Positions 40,438 through 50,613 of a DNA stretch of 64,000 nucleotides are shown one piece after another. Under the pieces are notes generated by a model, which had not been told where the DNA came from, made no database searches, and saw only the letters and a program-made list of their open reading frames with translations. The stretch comes from Mycobacterium gordonae (GTDB taxonomy: Bacteria; Actinomycetota; Actinomycetes; Mycobacteriales; Mycobacteriaceae). A program made the position numbers and the translations under genes. The stretch lies in assembly GCF_001417955.2 (NCBI RefSeq), contig NZ_LKTM01000339.1:62001-126000 (forward strand), given 5' to 3'. Numbering within the stretch: the stretch's first letter is position 1; each line of letters opens with the position of its first letter.

Positions 40438-41841
40438 ATGACTTCTACCATGCAACGCCAGGAAAGCCCGTTCGCCCACCTGGGCGAGCAGGAACGGGAG
40501 AAAATCGGAAAAGAACTCGACGCCATCCACGACGAGGTGTTCGCCGATCTCGGCGAGCGGGACCGCCACTACATCAAAGCGGTCATTGCGGCGCAGCGGC
40601 AGATCGTGGTCGTCGGCCGGGTGCTGCTGCTGGCCTCTCGATCGAGGACCTCGTGGGTCCTGGGAACCGCGTGCCTGGGTATGGCCAAGATCCTGGAAAA
40701 CATGGAGATCGGCCACAATGTGATGCACGGTCAGTGGGATTGGATGAACGATCCCGATATCCATTCCTCGAAGTGGGATTGGGACACCGCCTCAACCGCC
40801 GAGTCGTGGCGACACTCGCACAATTTCATTCATCACACCTATACGAACATCCGCGGAAAAGACAAAGACCTCGGCTACGAGATCATGCGGATCGACCCGA
40901 ACCAGACCTGGCACCCGCGGTACCTGGGGCAGTTTTTCTACAACGCGCTGCTCACCGTGCTGTTCGAGTGGGGCGTGGCCGTGCACGACATGGACATCGA
41001 CGCCATCCGGGCCGGCGAGAAGCCCTGGTCAGAGGTGCGGAAGGACCTGAAGGGGATCGGCGTCAAGGCACGCTCGCAGATCATCAAGGACTACATCGGG
41101 TGGCCGCTGATCAGCGCCGGGGCGTTTACGCTGGTGCAACTGGCGTCAGGCGGCCGCCTCGAACAGCCGGCCAAATCCCGCCTCGGCCGGCGGCTTCGCC
41201 GGGTTTCGGATAAGGGCCGAATCGGTGCCACGGCAACATTTTTCGATAAAGTGCTGCCTGGCGCGGAGAGCACGTATCTGCGCACTCTGGCCGCCGACGC
41301 ACTGGCCAACGTGATCCGCAATGTGTGGGCGCACGCCATCATTTTCTGCGGCCACTTCCCGGACCAGACCTACACCTTCAGCCAGGAAGAGGTCGAGGAC
41401 GAAACGCGGGGCGAATGGTATCTGCGTCAGCTGGTCGGCGCGGCCAATATCGAAGGCAGCCCGCTTTTCCACGTGATCAGCGGCAACCTCGGTTACCAGG
41501 TGGAGCACCACTTGTACCCGGATATGCCGGCCAGCCGGTACTCCGAGATCGCACCGAAGATCAAGGACATCTGCGAGCGCTACGAGCTGCCCTACAACAC
41601 CGGGCGATTTTCCAAGCAGTGGTTCATGGTGCACCGCACCATCTTCCGATTGGCGTTCCCCGGAGGAAAGCCGCGGCCGAAGCCCGGTCCGTACCGTAGC
41701 GCGAAGGCGACGGGTCCTGACACCAGATCCAGCGAGGCGACGAAATATCGCGATCGGGTTCCCGCCGAACACCCCGACGCCGGCCCCGAACACCAATCGA
41801 GCGGCGTGGAGGTGCAGCCGCCGCCACGCGGCAAGGACTGA
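40438..41841 (+). CDS. Membrane acyl-CoA desaturase (DesA3 type)
   Basis: The 467-residue protein has the three histidine boxes of membrane fatty-acid desaturases: HNVMH, HSHNFIHH and QVEHHLYP. GVAKILENMEIGHNVMHGQWDWMN-like sequence matches M. tuberculosis DesA3 (Rv3229c), which makes oleoyl from stearoyl-CoA. About 40-45 residues between KDYIGWPLISAG and ANVIRNVWAHAIIFCGHF, including a basic run (KSRLGRRLRRVSDKGR), are absent from DesA3 as I recall it, and the C-terminus is a polar tail. GGAAGGAA precedes ATG 40438. Operon with the upstream ferredoxin reductase. Confidence 0.92.
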   Translation: MTSTMQRQESPFAHLGEQEREKIGKELDAIHDEVFADLGERDRHYIKAVIAAQRQIVVVGRVLLLASRSRTSWVLGTACLGMAKILENMEIGHNVMHGQWDWMNDPDIHSSKWDWDTASTAESWRHSHNFIHHTYTNIRGKDKDLGYEIMRIDPNQTWHPRYLGQFFYNALLTVLFEWGVAVHDMDIDAIRAGEKPWSEVRKDLKGIGVKARSQIIKDYIGWPLISAGAFTLVQLASGGRLEQPAKSRLGRRLRRVSDKGRIGATATFFDKVLPGAESTYLRTLAADALANVIRNVWAHAIIFCGHFPDQTYTFSQEEVEDETRGEWYLRQLVGAANIEGSPLFHVISGNLGYQVEHHLYPDMPASRYSEIAPKIKDICERYELPYNTGRFSKQWFMVHRTIFRLAFPGGKPRPKPGPYRSAKATGPDTRSSEATKYRDRVPAEHPDAGPEHQSSGVEVQPPPRGKD

Positions 41842-41845
41842 GGCG

Positions 41846-43465
41846 TCACCCGAACAGCGACGGATCGGCGTCGAAAACCGATATCGGCTCGACGATGACG
41901 CCGTTGTCCTCGACGTAGCGATCCCACAGTTCGACCAGTTCGGCGAGCTTGTCCGGATGAGCGGCGGCCAGGTCATGGATCTCGCCCGGGTCCGCCGACA
42001 GGTCGTAGAGCTGCCAGGCTCCGGGGCCGTACGGCGCGGGCAGGTGCAAGGCCTTCCAGTCGCCCTGCCGAATGGCGCGGCGCCCGAACAACTCCCACCC
42101 GGTGCCGGTCTCGGCATCGTGCACACTGTCCACGGCGCCCGACAGATACCCCACCAGTGAGCGGCCCCGCATCGGCTCGATTTCGCGGCCCCGATAGCTG
42201 CTGCCGGGGTGTTCGACGCCGGCCAGTTCCAGCACGGTCGGTGCGATGTCCATCGCGGTCGTGAACGCGGTGCCGATTTCGGCTTGCCGCTCGAAGCCCG
42301 GCCAGGTGGCGAAGCCGACCACCCGGATGCCGCCCTCGGTGGTGAACGCCTTGTGCAGCCGCGACGGCGCGGTGGCGGCCTGGGCCCAGCGGGGGCCGTA
42401 CCAGATATAGGAGCTCGGGCGGCCGAGGTTGTCCAGGCTGTTGTCGCAGTACTTTTCGATCTGCGCGGCGATCTGCGGACCGCGCAGCGGCATCGCCTCG
42501 ACGATCGCGCCCTCAGCACCGTTGTCTGACAGGAAGATCACCACGGTGTTGTCCAATTCACCGGTCTCGGAAAGGTATTCGACGACGCGGCCGATGTTCC
42601 AGTCCATCCGGTCCACCATCCCGGCATAGACCTCCATGCTGCGCGCCGAGCGCGCCCGCTCGTCGTCGGTCATGTCGTCCCACTCCGGCGCGCCGTCGGC
42701 AACCACGGGATGCGCCTCGACATCGGGTGGGCACAGGCCCAACCGCTTCAGTGCGTCCAGCCGCTGCTCGCGCAGCACGTCCGGGCCGGCGTCGTAGCGG
42801 CCGCGGTAGGGCGCGATGGATTCGTCGGGTGCCTGCAGCGGCCAGTGCGGAGCCTGGAACGGCAGGTAGGCGAAGAACGGGCGCTCGTCTTCGGGGGAAC
42901 GCTCACGTAGATAGCGCAGCAGCGTGTCGGTGTAGTAGTCCGACGAGTAGAAGTCCTCACCAACGGTGACGAAATGGTCGTCCTCGGTGTACAGCGTTGG
43001 CACCGAGAGGAATCCGGCTCCGCCACCTCCGTAGTGGCTGGCGCCTGCCGGCAACAGCGCGAACGAACGCTCGAAACCGCGTGCCCACGGCGACCTTTCG
43101 ATGGTGGCGCCGAGATGCCACTTGCCCGACATCAACGTCAGGTAGCCGGCGTCACGCAGCAGTTCGGGCAGCGCGACCACGCGGTCGTTCAAATAGCCTT
43201 CATAGCCCGGCGCACCCTGGAAGCCGGGAACGGACACCTCCAGCATGGTGCCGATGCCCGCGACGTGGTGGTCGGTCCCGGTGAGCAGCATCGCCCGGGT
43301 CGGCGAGCAAGCCGGCGCCGAGTGGAAGTCGGTGAACCGGATGCCTTGATAGGCCAGCCGGTCCAGGTTGGGGGTCTCGATCTCACCGCCAAAGGCACCG
43401 AGATCGGAGAAGCCGAGATCGTCGGCCACAATCACCAGAAAGTTGGGTCGGGTCACCTGGAGCAT
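41846..43465 (-). CDS. Sulfatase (arylsulfatase family)
   Basis: This 539-residue enzyme opens with RPNFLVIVADDLGFSDLGAFGG (metal-binding Asp15 and Asp16) and the sulfatase signature Cys53-x-P-x-R (APACSPTRAMLLTG), in which the cysteine must be converted to formylglycine. SGKWHLGA, QAPHWPLQ, VVIFLSDNGAEG and FTTEGGIRV supply the later conserved Lys, His, Asp-Asn and active-site residues. No signal peptide is visible, so it is presumably cytoplasmic. It cleaves sulfate esters; the substrate is unknown. ATG 43465 fits the family; an ATG at 43495 would overlap the divergent SDR start. Confidence 0.92.
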   Translation of the reverse strand: MLQVTRPNFLVIVADDLGFSDLGAFGGEIETPNLDRLAYQGIRFTDFHSAPACSPTRAMLLTGTDHHVAGIGTMLEVSVPGFQGAPGYEGYLNDRVVALPELLRDAGYLTLMSGKWHLGATIERSPWARGFERSFALLPAGASHYGGGGAGFLSVPTLYTEDDHFVTVGEDFYSSDYYTDTLLRYLRERSPEDERPFFAYLPFQAPHWPLQAPDESIAPYRGRYDAGPDVLREQRLDALKRLGLCPPDVEAHPVVADGAPEWDDMTDDERARSARSMEVYAGMVDRMDWNIGRVVEYLSETGELDNTVVIFLSDNGAEGAIVEAMPLRGPQIAAQIEKYCDNSLDNLGRPSSYIWYGPRWAQAATAPSRLHKAFTTEGGIRVVGFATWPGFERQAEIGTAFTTAMDIAPTVLELAGVEHPGSSYRGREIEPMRGRSLVGYLSGAVDSVHDAETGTGWELFGRRAIRQGDWKALHLPAPYGPGAWQLYDLSADPGEIHDLAAAHPDKLAELVELWDRYVEDNGVIVEPISVFDADPSLFG

Positions 43466-43493
43466 CCTGTCAGCTTCGGCAGAAGATAGGACC

Positions 43494-44321
43494 ATGGCGC
43501 ACGGAAGTGGATTGTTGACCGGTCGTGTCGCGGTGGTCACCGGTGGGGCAGGCGGCATCGGCGCGGCGACGTCGCGGCTGTTCGCCGAGCACGGCGCTCG
43601 GGTGATCATCGCCGATATCGACGGTGAGCGTGCGCAGCGGACGGCGGCCCAGATCGGTGACCCGGCTCTGGCGGTGGTGACCGACGTGCGGGAGCCCGAT
43701 CAGGTCGCGGCGCTGGCGGCGACAGTGCGTGACGGGTACGGCGGGATCGACGTGCTGGTGAACAACGTCGGGCACTGGGTGCGGCATCCCGGCAACTTCG
43801 CCGGCACCGGGCCCGAGTTGTGGGACGAGCTCTACCGGGTGAACCTGCACCACGTCTTTCTGGTCACCCGGGCTTTTCTGCCGATGATGGTCGACCGGCA
43901 GGCCGGCGCGATCGTCAACGTCTCCTCCGTGGAGGGCCTGCGCGGCTACCCGGAGGACCCGGTCTATGCCGCGTTCAAGGCGGCCGTCATCGCGTTCACC
44001 CGCAGCCTGGCGGTGCAGGTGGGACGGGACGGTGTGCGGGTCAACGCGATCGGTCCCGACGTCACCGAATCCCTGCAGGTGCCCTACTCGCAGTGGCTCT
44101 CCCCCGACGAGCAGAGCCAGTGGCCGCAATGGGTGCCGGTCGGGCGGATGGGTCTGCCGGAGGACCAGGCCCGGGTCATCCTGTTCCTCGCCTCGGACCT
44201 CTCGTCCTTCGTCACCGGCCACACCATCCCGACCGACGGCGGGACCGGCGCAGCGGGCGGATGGTTCCGGTCCTCCCGGCGCGCCGGCCGAGACTGGACC
44301 AACCGCCCTGTCGACCCCTGA
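43494..44321 (+). CDS. Short-chain dehydrogenase/reductase (SDR)
   Basis: The 275-residue SDR has VVTGGAGGIGAATSRLF, NNVGHWVRHPG, a serine in NVSSVEGLRG and YAAFK (Y-x-x-x-K). The ending HTIPTDGGTGAAGGWFRS fits classical C-terminal DGG. GAAGATAGG precedes ATG 43494. Its start is only 28 bases from that of the divergent sulfatase gene, so their promoters must overlap. It converges with the DUF4185 gene, whose stop is nine bases away. Confidence 0.87.
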   Translation: MAHGSGLLTGRVAVVTGGAGGIGAATSRLFAEHGARVIIADIDGERAQRTAAQIGDPALAVVTDVREPDQVAALAATVRDGYGGIDVLVNNVGHWVRHPGNFAGTGPELWDELYRVNLHHVFLVTRAFLPMMVDRQAGAIVNVSSVEGLRGYPEDPVYAAFKAAVIAFTRSLAVQVGRDGVRVNAIGPDVTESLQVPYSQWLSPDEQSQWPQWVPVGRMGLPEDQARVILFLASDLSSFVTGHTIPTDGGTGAAGGWFRSSRRAGRDWTNRPVDP

Positions 44322-44330
44322 TCGAGTGCT

Positions 44331-45839
44331 CTAGCCCAGAGAAGTGTGCATCAGCATCACGTCGTATGCCGACCACAGCGACAGGTTGAAGTACACGTCC
44401 TTGCCCGTCGTCCACGGGTGCATCATCGGCGCGTAGACGCCGCCCGGCATCTGGAAATTCGACACCAGCAGGTGCTCCGGGCCGTACGGGCCCTGCGGGG
44501 TGGGCGCGGTCCTGGCGACCACGTCGTTGGCGCCGTTGGTGTACATCACCAGGTACTGCTTGAGATAGGTGTTGTACTGGGCCGACATCTCCGCGACCGG
44601 GCCCGGGATGACCGGAGTCGCCGCCGACGGCTTGTTCGGCACCCAGGAGTTCGAATCGCCGTTCCAATACTCGTATTTGGTGAGGTCCGGGATGAACCGC
44701 GGCTGCACACGAGACAGGTGGGCGGCGCCGCCCCGCCCGTTCGGGGTTCCGAACGAGTACAGGTAGCCGTCGCTTCCCTTCAGATAGGCCCCCATCTGGA
44801 AGTTTTCGTTGCCCTCGACGTACGGAACCCGCGCCGCGTCGGGACCGTTGGCGCGGATCGTGCCCGGGTACACCGACCAGGTCTGGCCATTGTCTGTGGA
44901 CATCGCGACGCCGGAGTAGTTCGTCCACCATTCGCCGTCGCGGCCCCAGTCCTTGATGGACATGAAGTTGATGTACTGGGTCTTGCCGACCGAGATGGCG
45001 GCGGTCGGGATGATCCCGGTTTCTTCCCTGGCGTACTTGATGCTGTTGATGACCTGGCGGGAGAAGCCCGGCTGCTGGGTGGGCGAACCGGCGTATCTGT
45101 TGCTGGGGTCGCCGGCGGCCACGTGCAGGCCGTGCGACAGGTCTTGGTCGTTGCTGCGGAACAACACGTTGTAGCGCCACTGGTCACCCTTGACGGCGCA
45201 GTAGCCGAACGTGTCACCGAAGGCCATGAGTACCTGGTGGTTGGCGGGATCGCCGTTGTCCCAGAGGATTCCGAGGTCGGTTCCGGAGATGCCGAACCGT
45301 TCCAGGGTCTTGTTCGGGCCGTCCGGGCCGGTGACCCATTCGACCAGCGAGGTGTTGGAGCCGCCGAGGGCGCCGTCGGCTTCCGGCGCCCCGGCCGGCG
45401 GCGCCGGCGCCGGAGCCGGGTTGGGCGGCGGGACGGCCCCTTCCGGAGCGGGCGCCAACTGGCCCGCCGCGGGCTGCTGCCCCGCGGCGGGTGGAGCGGG
45501 AACCGGGGGTGCGGGATTGGCGCCCGGGACCAGAGCCTGCTGTTGCATCGGCGCGGAGTAGCGCTGTCCCGGTTGTTGCGTGCGCTGCAATGGACCCAGC
45601 CGCGGCAGCGGCGCGCGGTCGTTGGCGCCCCGGGGGCGCTTGTTCATGGGGCCCAGTACCTTGCCGCCGGGATTGGTCACCACCGCGTTCGCCGGCGGTG
45701 GGACGTTCGCTTCGGGCGCGCTACAGGGCAACGCATGCGCCTGCGGCGCGACGCCGGGCACCAGGCCGATCGGAAGGATAAGTCCGACAGCGGCCGTCGC
45801 TGCCAGCGATACCGAAACGAAGCGAGGAATCGCCGACAT
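44331..45839 (-). CDS. Exported DUF4185 (GH183-type, endo-D-arabinanase-like) protein with proline-rich linker
   Basis: The 502-residue protein has a signal peptide (MSAIPRF, hydrophobic VSLAATAAVGLILPIGLV, cleavage near HALPC), then a Pro/Ala/Gln-rich stretch of about 110 residues, and a C-terminal DUF4185 domain from about residue 165: GTDLGILWDNGD, MAFGDTFGYC, RNDQDLSHGLHVA-type motif, SVGKTQYINFMSIKDWG, GVAMSTDNGQTW and EGNENFQMGAYLKGSDGYLYSFGTPNG. DUF4185 has been assigned to glycoside hydrolase family GH183, endo-D-arabinanases acting on mycobacterial arabinan. The layout resembles M. tuberculosis Rv1754c. Activity is inferred from family. GGAAAGGTG precedes ATG 45839. It may remodel arabinogalactan or lipoarabinomannan. 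Confidence 0.87.
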   Translation of the reverse strand: MSAIPRFVSVSLAATAAVGLILPIGLVPGVAPQAHALPCSAPEANVPPPANAVVTNPGGKVLGPMNKRPRGANDRAPLPRLGPLQRTQQPGQRYSAPMQQQALVPGANPAPPVPAPPAAGQQPAAGQLAPAPEGAVPPPNPAPAPAPPAGAPEADGALGGSNTSLVEWVTGPDGPNKTLERFGISGTDLGILWDNGDPANHQVLMAFGDTFGYCAVKGDQWRYNVLFRSNDQDLSHGLHVAAGDPSNRYAGSPTQQPGFSRQVINSIKYAREETGIIPTAAISVGKTQYINFMSIKDWGRDGEWWTNYSGVAMSTDNGQTWSVYPGTIRANGPDAARVPYVEGNENFQMGAYLKGSDGYLYSFGTPNGRGGAAHLSRVQPRFIPDLTKYEYWNGDSNSWVPNKPSAATPVIPGPVAEMSAQYNTYLKQYLVMYTNGANDVVARTAPTPQGPYGPEHLLVSNFQMPGGVYAPMMHPWTTGKDVYFNLSLWSAYDVMLMHTSLG

Positions 45840-46130
45840 TTCACACCTTTCCATTGGCCGGACGCGAATTGACGTCCGCATGGGTTGATGTGACGATAGT
45901 GAGCAATGAGGTTGTTGTGACCGCTGAGCAGTCAATAGGTATGTGTCCGTGACCGTGTCGCAACCCTTCCCCGAACTGCGAAACCAACTTTCACGGAGCC
46001 TCTTTCGGCCCATCGCCGCACACTGCCCAGACTGAGAGCGATCTCATGCTTAGCCCGGCCCGGCAACGGATATACAGAGGCCGACCGCCGGTGTTCCAGT
46101 TCGGTCAATCCGTCAACGTCAGGAGGCACG
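45840..46130. promoter_or_regulatory. Divergent promoter region between DUF4185 gene and glgX
   Basis: These 291 bases separate two divergent starts. The minus-side Shine-Dalgarno site is beside ATG 45839; the plus-side AGGAGG (46121-46126) serves glgX. AT-richer DNA at 45890-45945 (GATAGTGAGCAATGAGGTTG) probably carries both promoters. I see no strong dyad symmetry. Confidence 0.4.
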
Positions 46131-48326
<2,196 letters not shown>

Positions 48327-48454
48327 CGGGCGTTCGCTCGCCAACCTGTTCCCCCCGGCGCGAACCGGCAGTATGCTCAGGCCGCCAGCTGCGGCAGGCG
48401 CGCCGGGGAGTCGCGGATTGCTTGCATATCAACGACAAGCAAGAAGGACAGGTT

Positions 48455-49216
48455 ATGCGCTCCCTCATCGCAGCGGCCTCCGTCGCCGCCACCGGGTTGT
48501 TGGTCGCCGCGTGCGGCGGGGACAACGACAACGGCACGTCGTCATCCTCGAGTTCGGCAACCAGCTCGGTTTCGTCCAAACCTCCGGTGGCGCCGGCCGC
48601 CGTGGCGAATCTCCTGCTTAGCCCCGGCGAAATCGACGCCACCTTGGGCACCATGGGTATGGCGATCAAAGACAAGTCCGACAAGCTGGCGGACGACGGC
48701 AACAAGCAGTACCCGCAGGGCTGGAAATGGCCCGCCGAGTGCCTGTACGCCTACGGTCCGGGCGAGAATCCGGTGTACGCAGGCAGTGGATTCACCGCGG
48801 CGCTCGGTCGCGATGACAGCGCGTCACCGGCCACCCCGGGATCGAAGGACATGGACCCCGAGGCCGTGCAGTACCTGGTGGTGTTCCCGTCGGCGACCGA
48901 GGCGAAGGCTTTCTTCGAGGCGTCAACCAAAGCTTGGCCGGCCTGCGCGGACCGCACGCTCGTCGTGCCCGCCGACCCCGGCGGTGCTGAGATCACCTGG
49001 AAAGTGGGACAGGTCAATTCGTCCAACGGCGTGCTGACCACCACCATCTCGGTGAGCACGACGGACAACGGAACCCCGGTCGGCGGAGCCTGTCAGCGGG
49101 CCCTGACCGTACGCAACAACGTCGTGATCGACGTCAGCGGATGTGGGCCGAAGGACCCGGGCGACGCCGGGGTCAAGCTGGCCACCCAGGTCGCCGGCAA
49201 AGTCGACAAAGCCTAG
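48455..49216 (+). CDS. Lipoprotein with PknH_C-type sensor domain
   Basis: The 253-residue product has a lipobox LVAAC after MRSLIAAASVAATGLL, then a Ser-rich linker (SSSSSSATSSVSS) and an extracellular domain with LLLSPGEIDATLG, ECLYAYGPGENPVY, YLVVFPSATEAKAFFEAS, WPACADRTLVV and CQRALTVRNNVVIDVSGCG. This pattern of paired cysteines and the final V-x-G-C is that of the PknH extracellular (PF14032-like) domain found also in LppH and LpqQ. It would sit outside the membrane on a lipid anchor; ligand unknown. An AAGAAGGACAGG site precedes the ATG. A 10-base inverted repeat (CCCCGGCGCG) brackets the upstream region but with a 41-base spacer. Confidence 0.85.
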   Translation: MRSLIAAASVAATGLLVAACGGDNDNGTSSSSSSATSSVSSKPPVAPAAVANLLLSPGEIDATLGTMGMAIKDKSDKLADDGNKQYPQGWKWPAECLYAYGPGENPVYAGSGFTAALGRDDSASPATPGSKDMDPEAVQYLVVFPSATEAKAFFEASTKAWPACADRTLVVPADPGGAEITWKVGQVNSSNGVLTTTISVSTTDNGTPVGGACQRALTVRNNVVIDVSGCGPKDPGDAGVKLATQVAGKVDKA

Positions 49217-49298
49217 GCGCCCGCTTCGGGTCGAGGCTTTGGACAGCGGCCGGATGGGGAACACCGGTAAGAACAAACCGCACGACCAAAGGACAGTG

Positions 49299-49574
49299 AT
49301 GAGCGCAAAGTCCAAAGCCCTGTACCTTCCGCTGTCGATGGCCACCAGTGTCACCGGCGGCCTGCTGGCCGGCGCCGTTTTCAGTCAGGTCTGGAAACGG
49401 TTCAGCGACGACGACCAGGCGCCGCCCGACCCGAAGGATCTGAGCAACTCCACCCGCTCCGCCCTGATCGGCGCCGGCCTGCAGGGGCTGATATTCGGTG
49501 TGGTCAAAGCCGCGGTCGACCGGGCGGGCGCCCGGGGCTACCGAGCCGTCACCCACGAGTCCCCCACCCCCTGA
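49299..49574 (+). CDS. DUF4235 small membrane protein
   Basis: The 91-residue protein has MSAKSKALYLPLSMATSVTGGLLAGAVFSQVWK and the DUF4235 core (SALIGAGLQGLIFGVVKAAVDRAGARGYRAVTHESP). One or two membrane helices are likely. AAAGGA precedes ATG 49299. The function of the family is not known. It is 82 bases after the lipoprotein gene. Confidence 0.85.
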   Translation: MSAKSKALYLPLSMATSVTGGLLAGAVFSQVWKRFSDDDQAPPDPKDLSNSTRSALIGAGLQGLIFGVVKAAVDRAGARGYRAVTHESPTP

Positions 49575-49596
49575 CGGAGGCCCTCGGTCGCGTTGG

Positions 49597-49610
49597 TAGA
49601 ACGTGTTACA
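49597..49610. promoter_or_regulatory. KstR-type operator
   Basis: TAGAACGTGTTACA fits the T-n2-AAC-n2-GTT-n2-A arrangement reported for KstR, the TetR repressor of cholesterol-catabolism genes in mycobacteria. It lies 61-74 bases before the uORF and about 110 bases before the DUF1295 start, a normal promoter position. The half-sites AAC and GTT are intact. Whether KstR or another TetR protein binds is untested. Confidence 0.5.
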
Positions 49611-49670
49611 GTTTTGCCTACCGTGGCCGGGCGCCCGGGCCAACCGGGCCATGCGCTGAAGGAGACCCGG

Positions 49671-49709
49671 ATGACGCATGTTTGCCGAAAAGCGCAGTGG
49701 CAGAGATGA
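49671..49709 (+). CDS. Candidate 12-codon leader peptide (uORF)
   Basis: ATG 49671 follows a strong AAGGAG (49659-49664) with six bases between and opens MTHVCRKAQWQR before TGA at 49707. It ends 10 bases ahead of the ATG of the DUF1295 gene, so it could couple translation by reinitiation. It has one cysteine and two basic clusters. Alternatively the ribosome site serves ATG 49678 of the main gene, at a longer spacing. Confidence 0.3.
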   Translation: MTHVCRKAQWQR

Positions 49710-49719
49710 ACTCAGTGTC

Positions 49720-50613
49720 ATGACGAAGCCGGTGGGCAAAGCGAGATCGCTGACGCTCGTCACCCTCGCGTATGTGATCGCGATCGGTGCGGCTGCCGGC
49801 TGGCTGGCCTGGGGCCCGCGAACCGGACGTCTGTGGCTGGACACTTTCATCGCCGACGTGCTGGCCACCCTGGTGGTCTTCGCCTTCAGCCGCCGCTACC
49901 GCAATTCCAGTTTCTACGACGCGTATTGGAGCGTCATACCACCGCTGCTGGTGTTGTACTGGTGGAGCCAGGCCGGGGCCGGAGTCGACCAACTGCGTTG
50001 CTGGCTGGTGGTCGTGGTGATCATGGTGTGGGCGGTGCGCTTGACCGCGAACTGGGTCTACGGATTTCCCGGCCTGCACCACGAGGACTGGCGCTACCCG
50101 ATGTTCAAGGAGCGCGCGGGGCGCTGGGAATTCGTCGTCGACCTGGTCGCCATCCACCTCATCCCCACGCTGCAGGTGTTCGCGGGCATGCTGCCGGTCT
50201 ACGTCTGCGTGACGCGCCCCGGCGCCGGTATCCGCTGGCTCACGCTCCTCGCTTTCGTGATCGGGTTGGCCGCGGTCACCCTTGAACTCGTGGCCGATGT
50301 GCAGATGCACCGGTTTGTCCGCGAGGCCCGCGCCGGTGCGGCCATGGACCGCGGGCTGTGGAGCTGGTCGCGGCATCCGAACTACTTCGGCGAGTTCGGC
50401 TTCTGGTTCTCCCTCGCGCTGTTCGGAGTGGCGGCTGCACCGTCGGATTGGTGGTGGTTGTTCGTCGGAGCGGCGGCGATGCTGGCCATGTTCCTCGGCG
50501 CCAGTATTCCGATGATGGAGACACGCAGCCTGGCCCGTCGCCCCGAATACCAGCACGTCATCGATCGGGTGTCGCGCTTCGTGCCGCGACCGCCGCGGAA
50601 AGTGGCGGCATGA
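49720..50613 (+). CDS. DUF1295 (steroid 5-alpha-reductase-like) membrane protein
   Basis: The protein (297 residues from ATG 49720; 311 from ATG 49678) is mostly membrane, with at least six helices and the C-terminal reductase signature: YWSVIPPLLVLYWW, WRYPMFKERAGRWEF, and GLWSWSRHPNYFGEFGFWFSL. RHPNYFGE is typical of DUF1295 and steroid 5-alpha reductases, which use NADPH. The steroid link is supported by a KstR-like operator upstream, but the substrate is unproven. Its stop overlaps the next gene by four bases (ATGA). Confidence 0.87.
   Translation: MTKPVGKARSLTLVTLAYVIAIGAAAGWLAWGPRTGRLWLDTFIADVLATLVVFAFSRRYRNSSFYDAYWSVIPPLLVLYWWSQAGAGVDQLRCWLVVVVIMVWAVRLTANWVYGFPGLHHEDWRYPMFKERAGRWEFVVDLVAIHLIPTLQVFAGMLPVYVCVTRPGAGIRWLTLLAFVIGLAAVTLELVADVQMHRFVREARAGAAMDRGLWSWSRHPNYFGEFGFWFSLALFGVAAAPSDWWWLFVGAAAMLAMFLGASIPMMETRSLARRPEYQHVIDRVSRFVPRPPRKVAA

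Noticed and set aside
48349..48410. Ten-base inverted repeat CCCCGGCGCG around the gap after glgX
   Set aside because: The arms are about 41 bases apart with no T-tract, so a terminator is not convincing.
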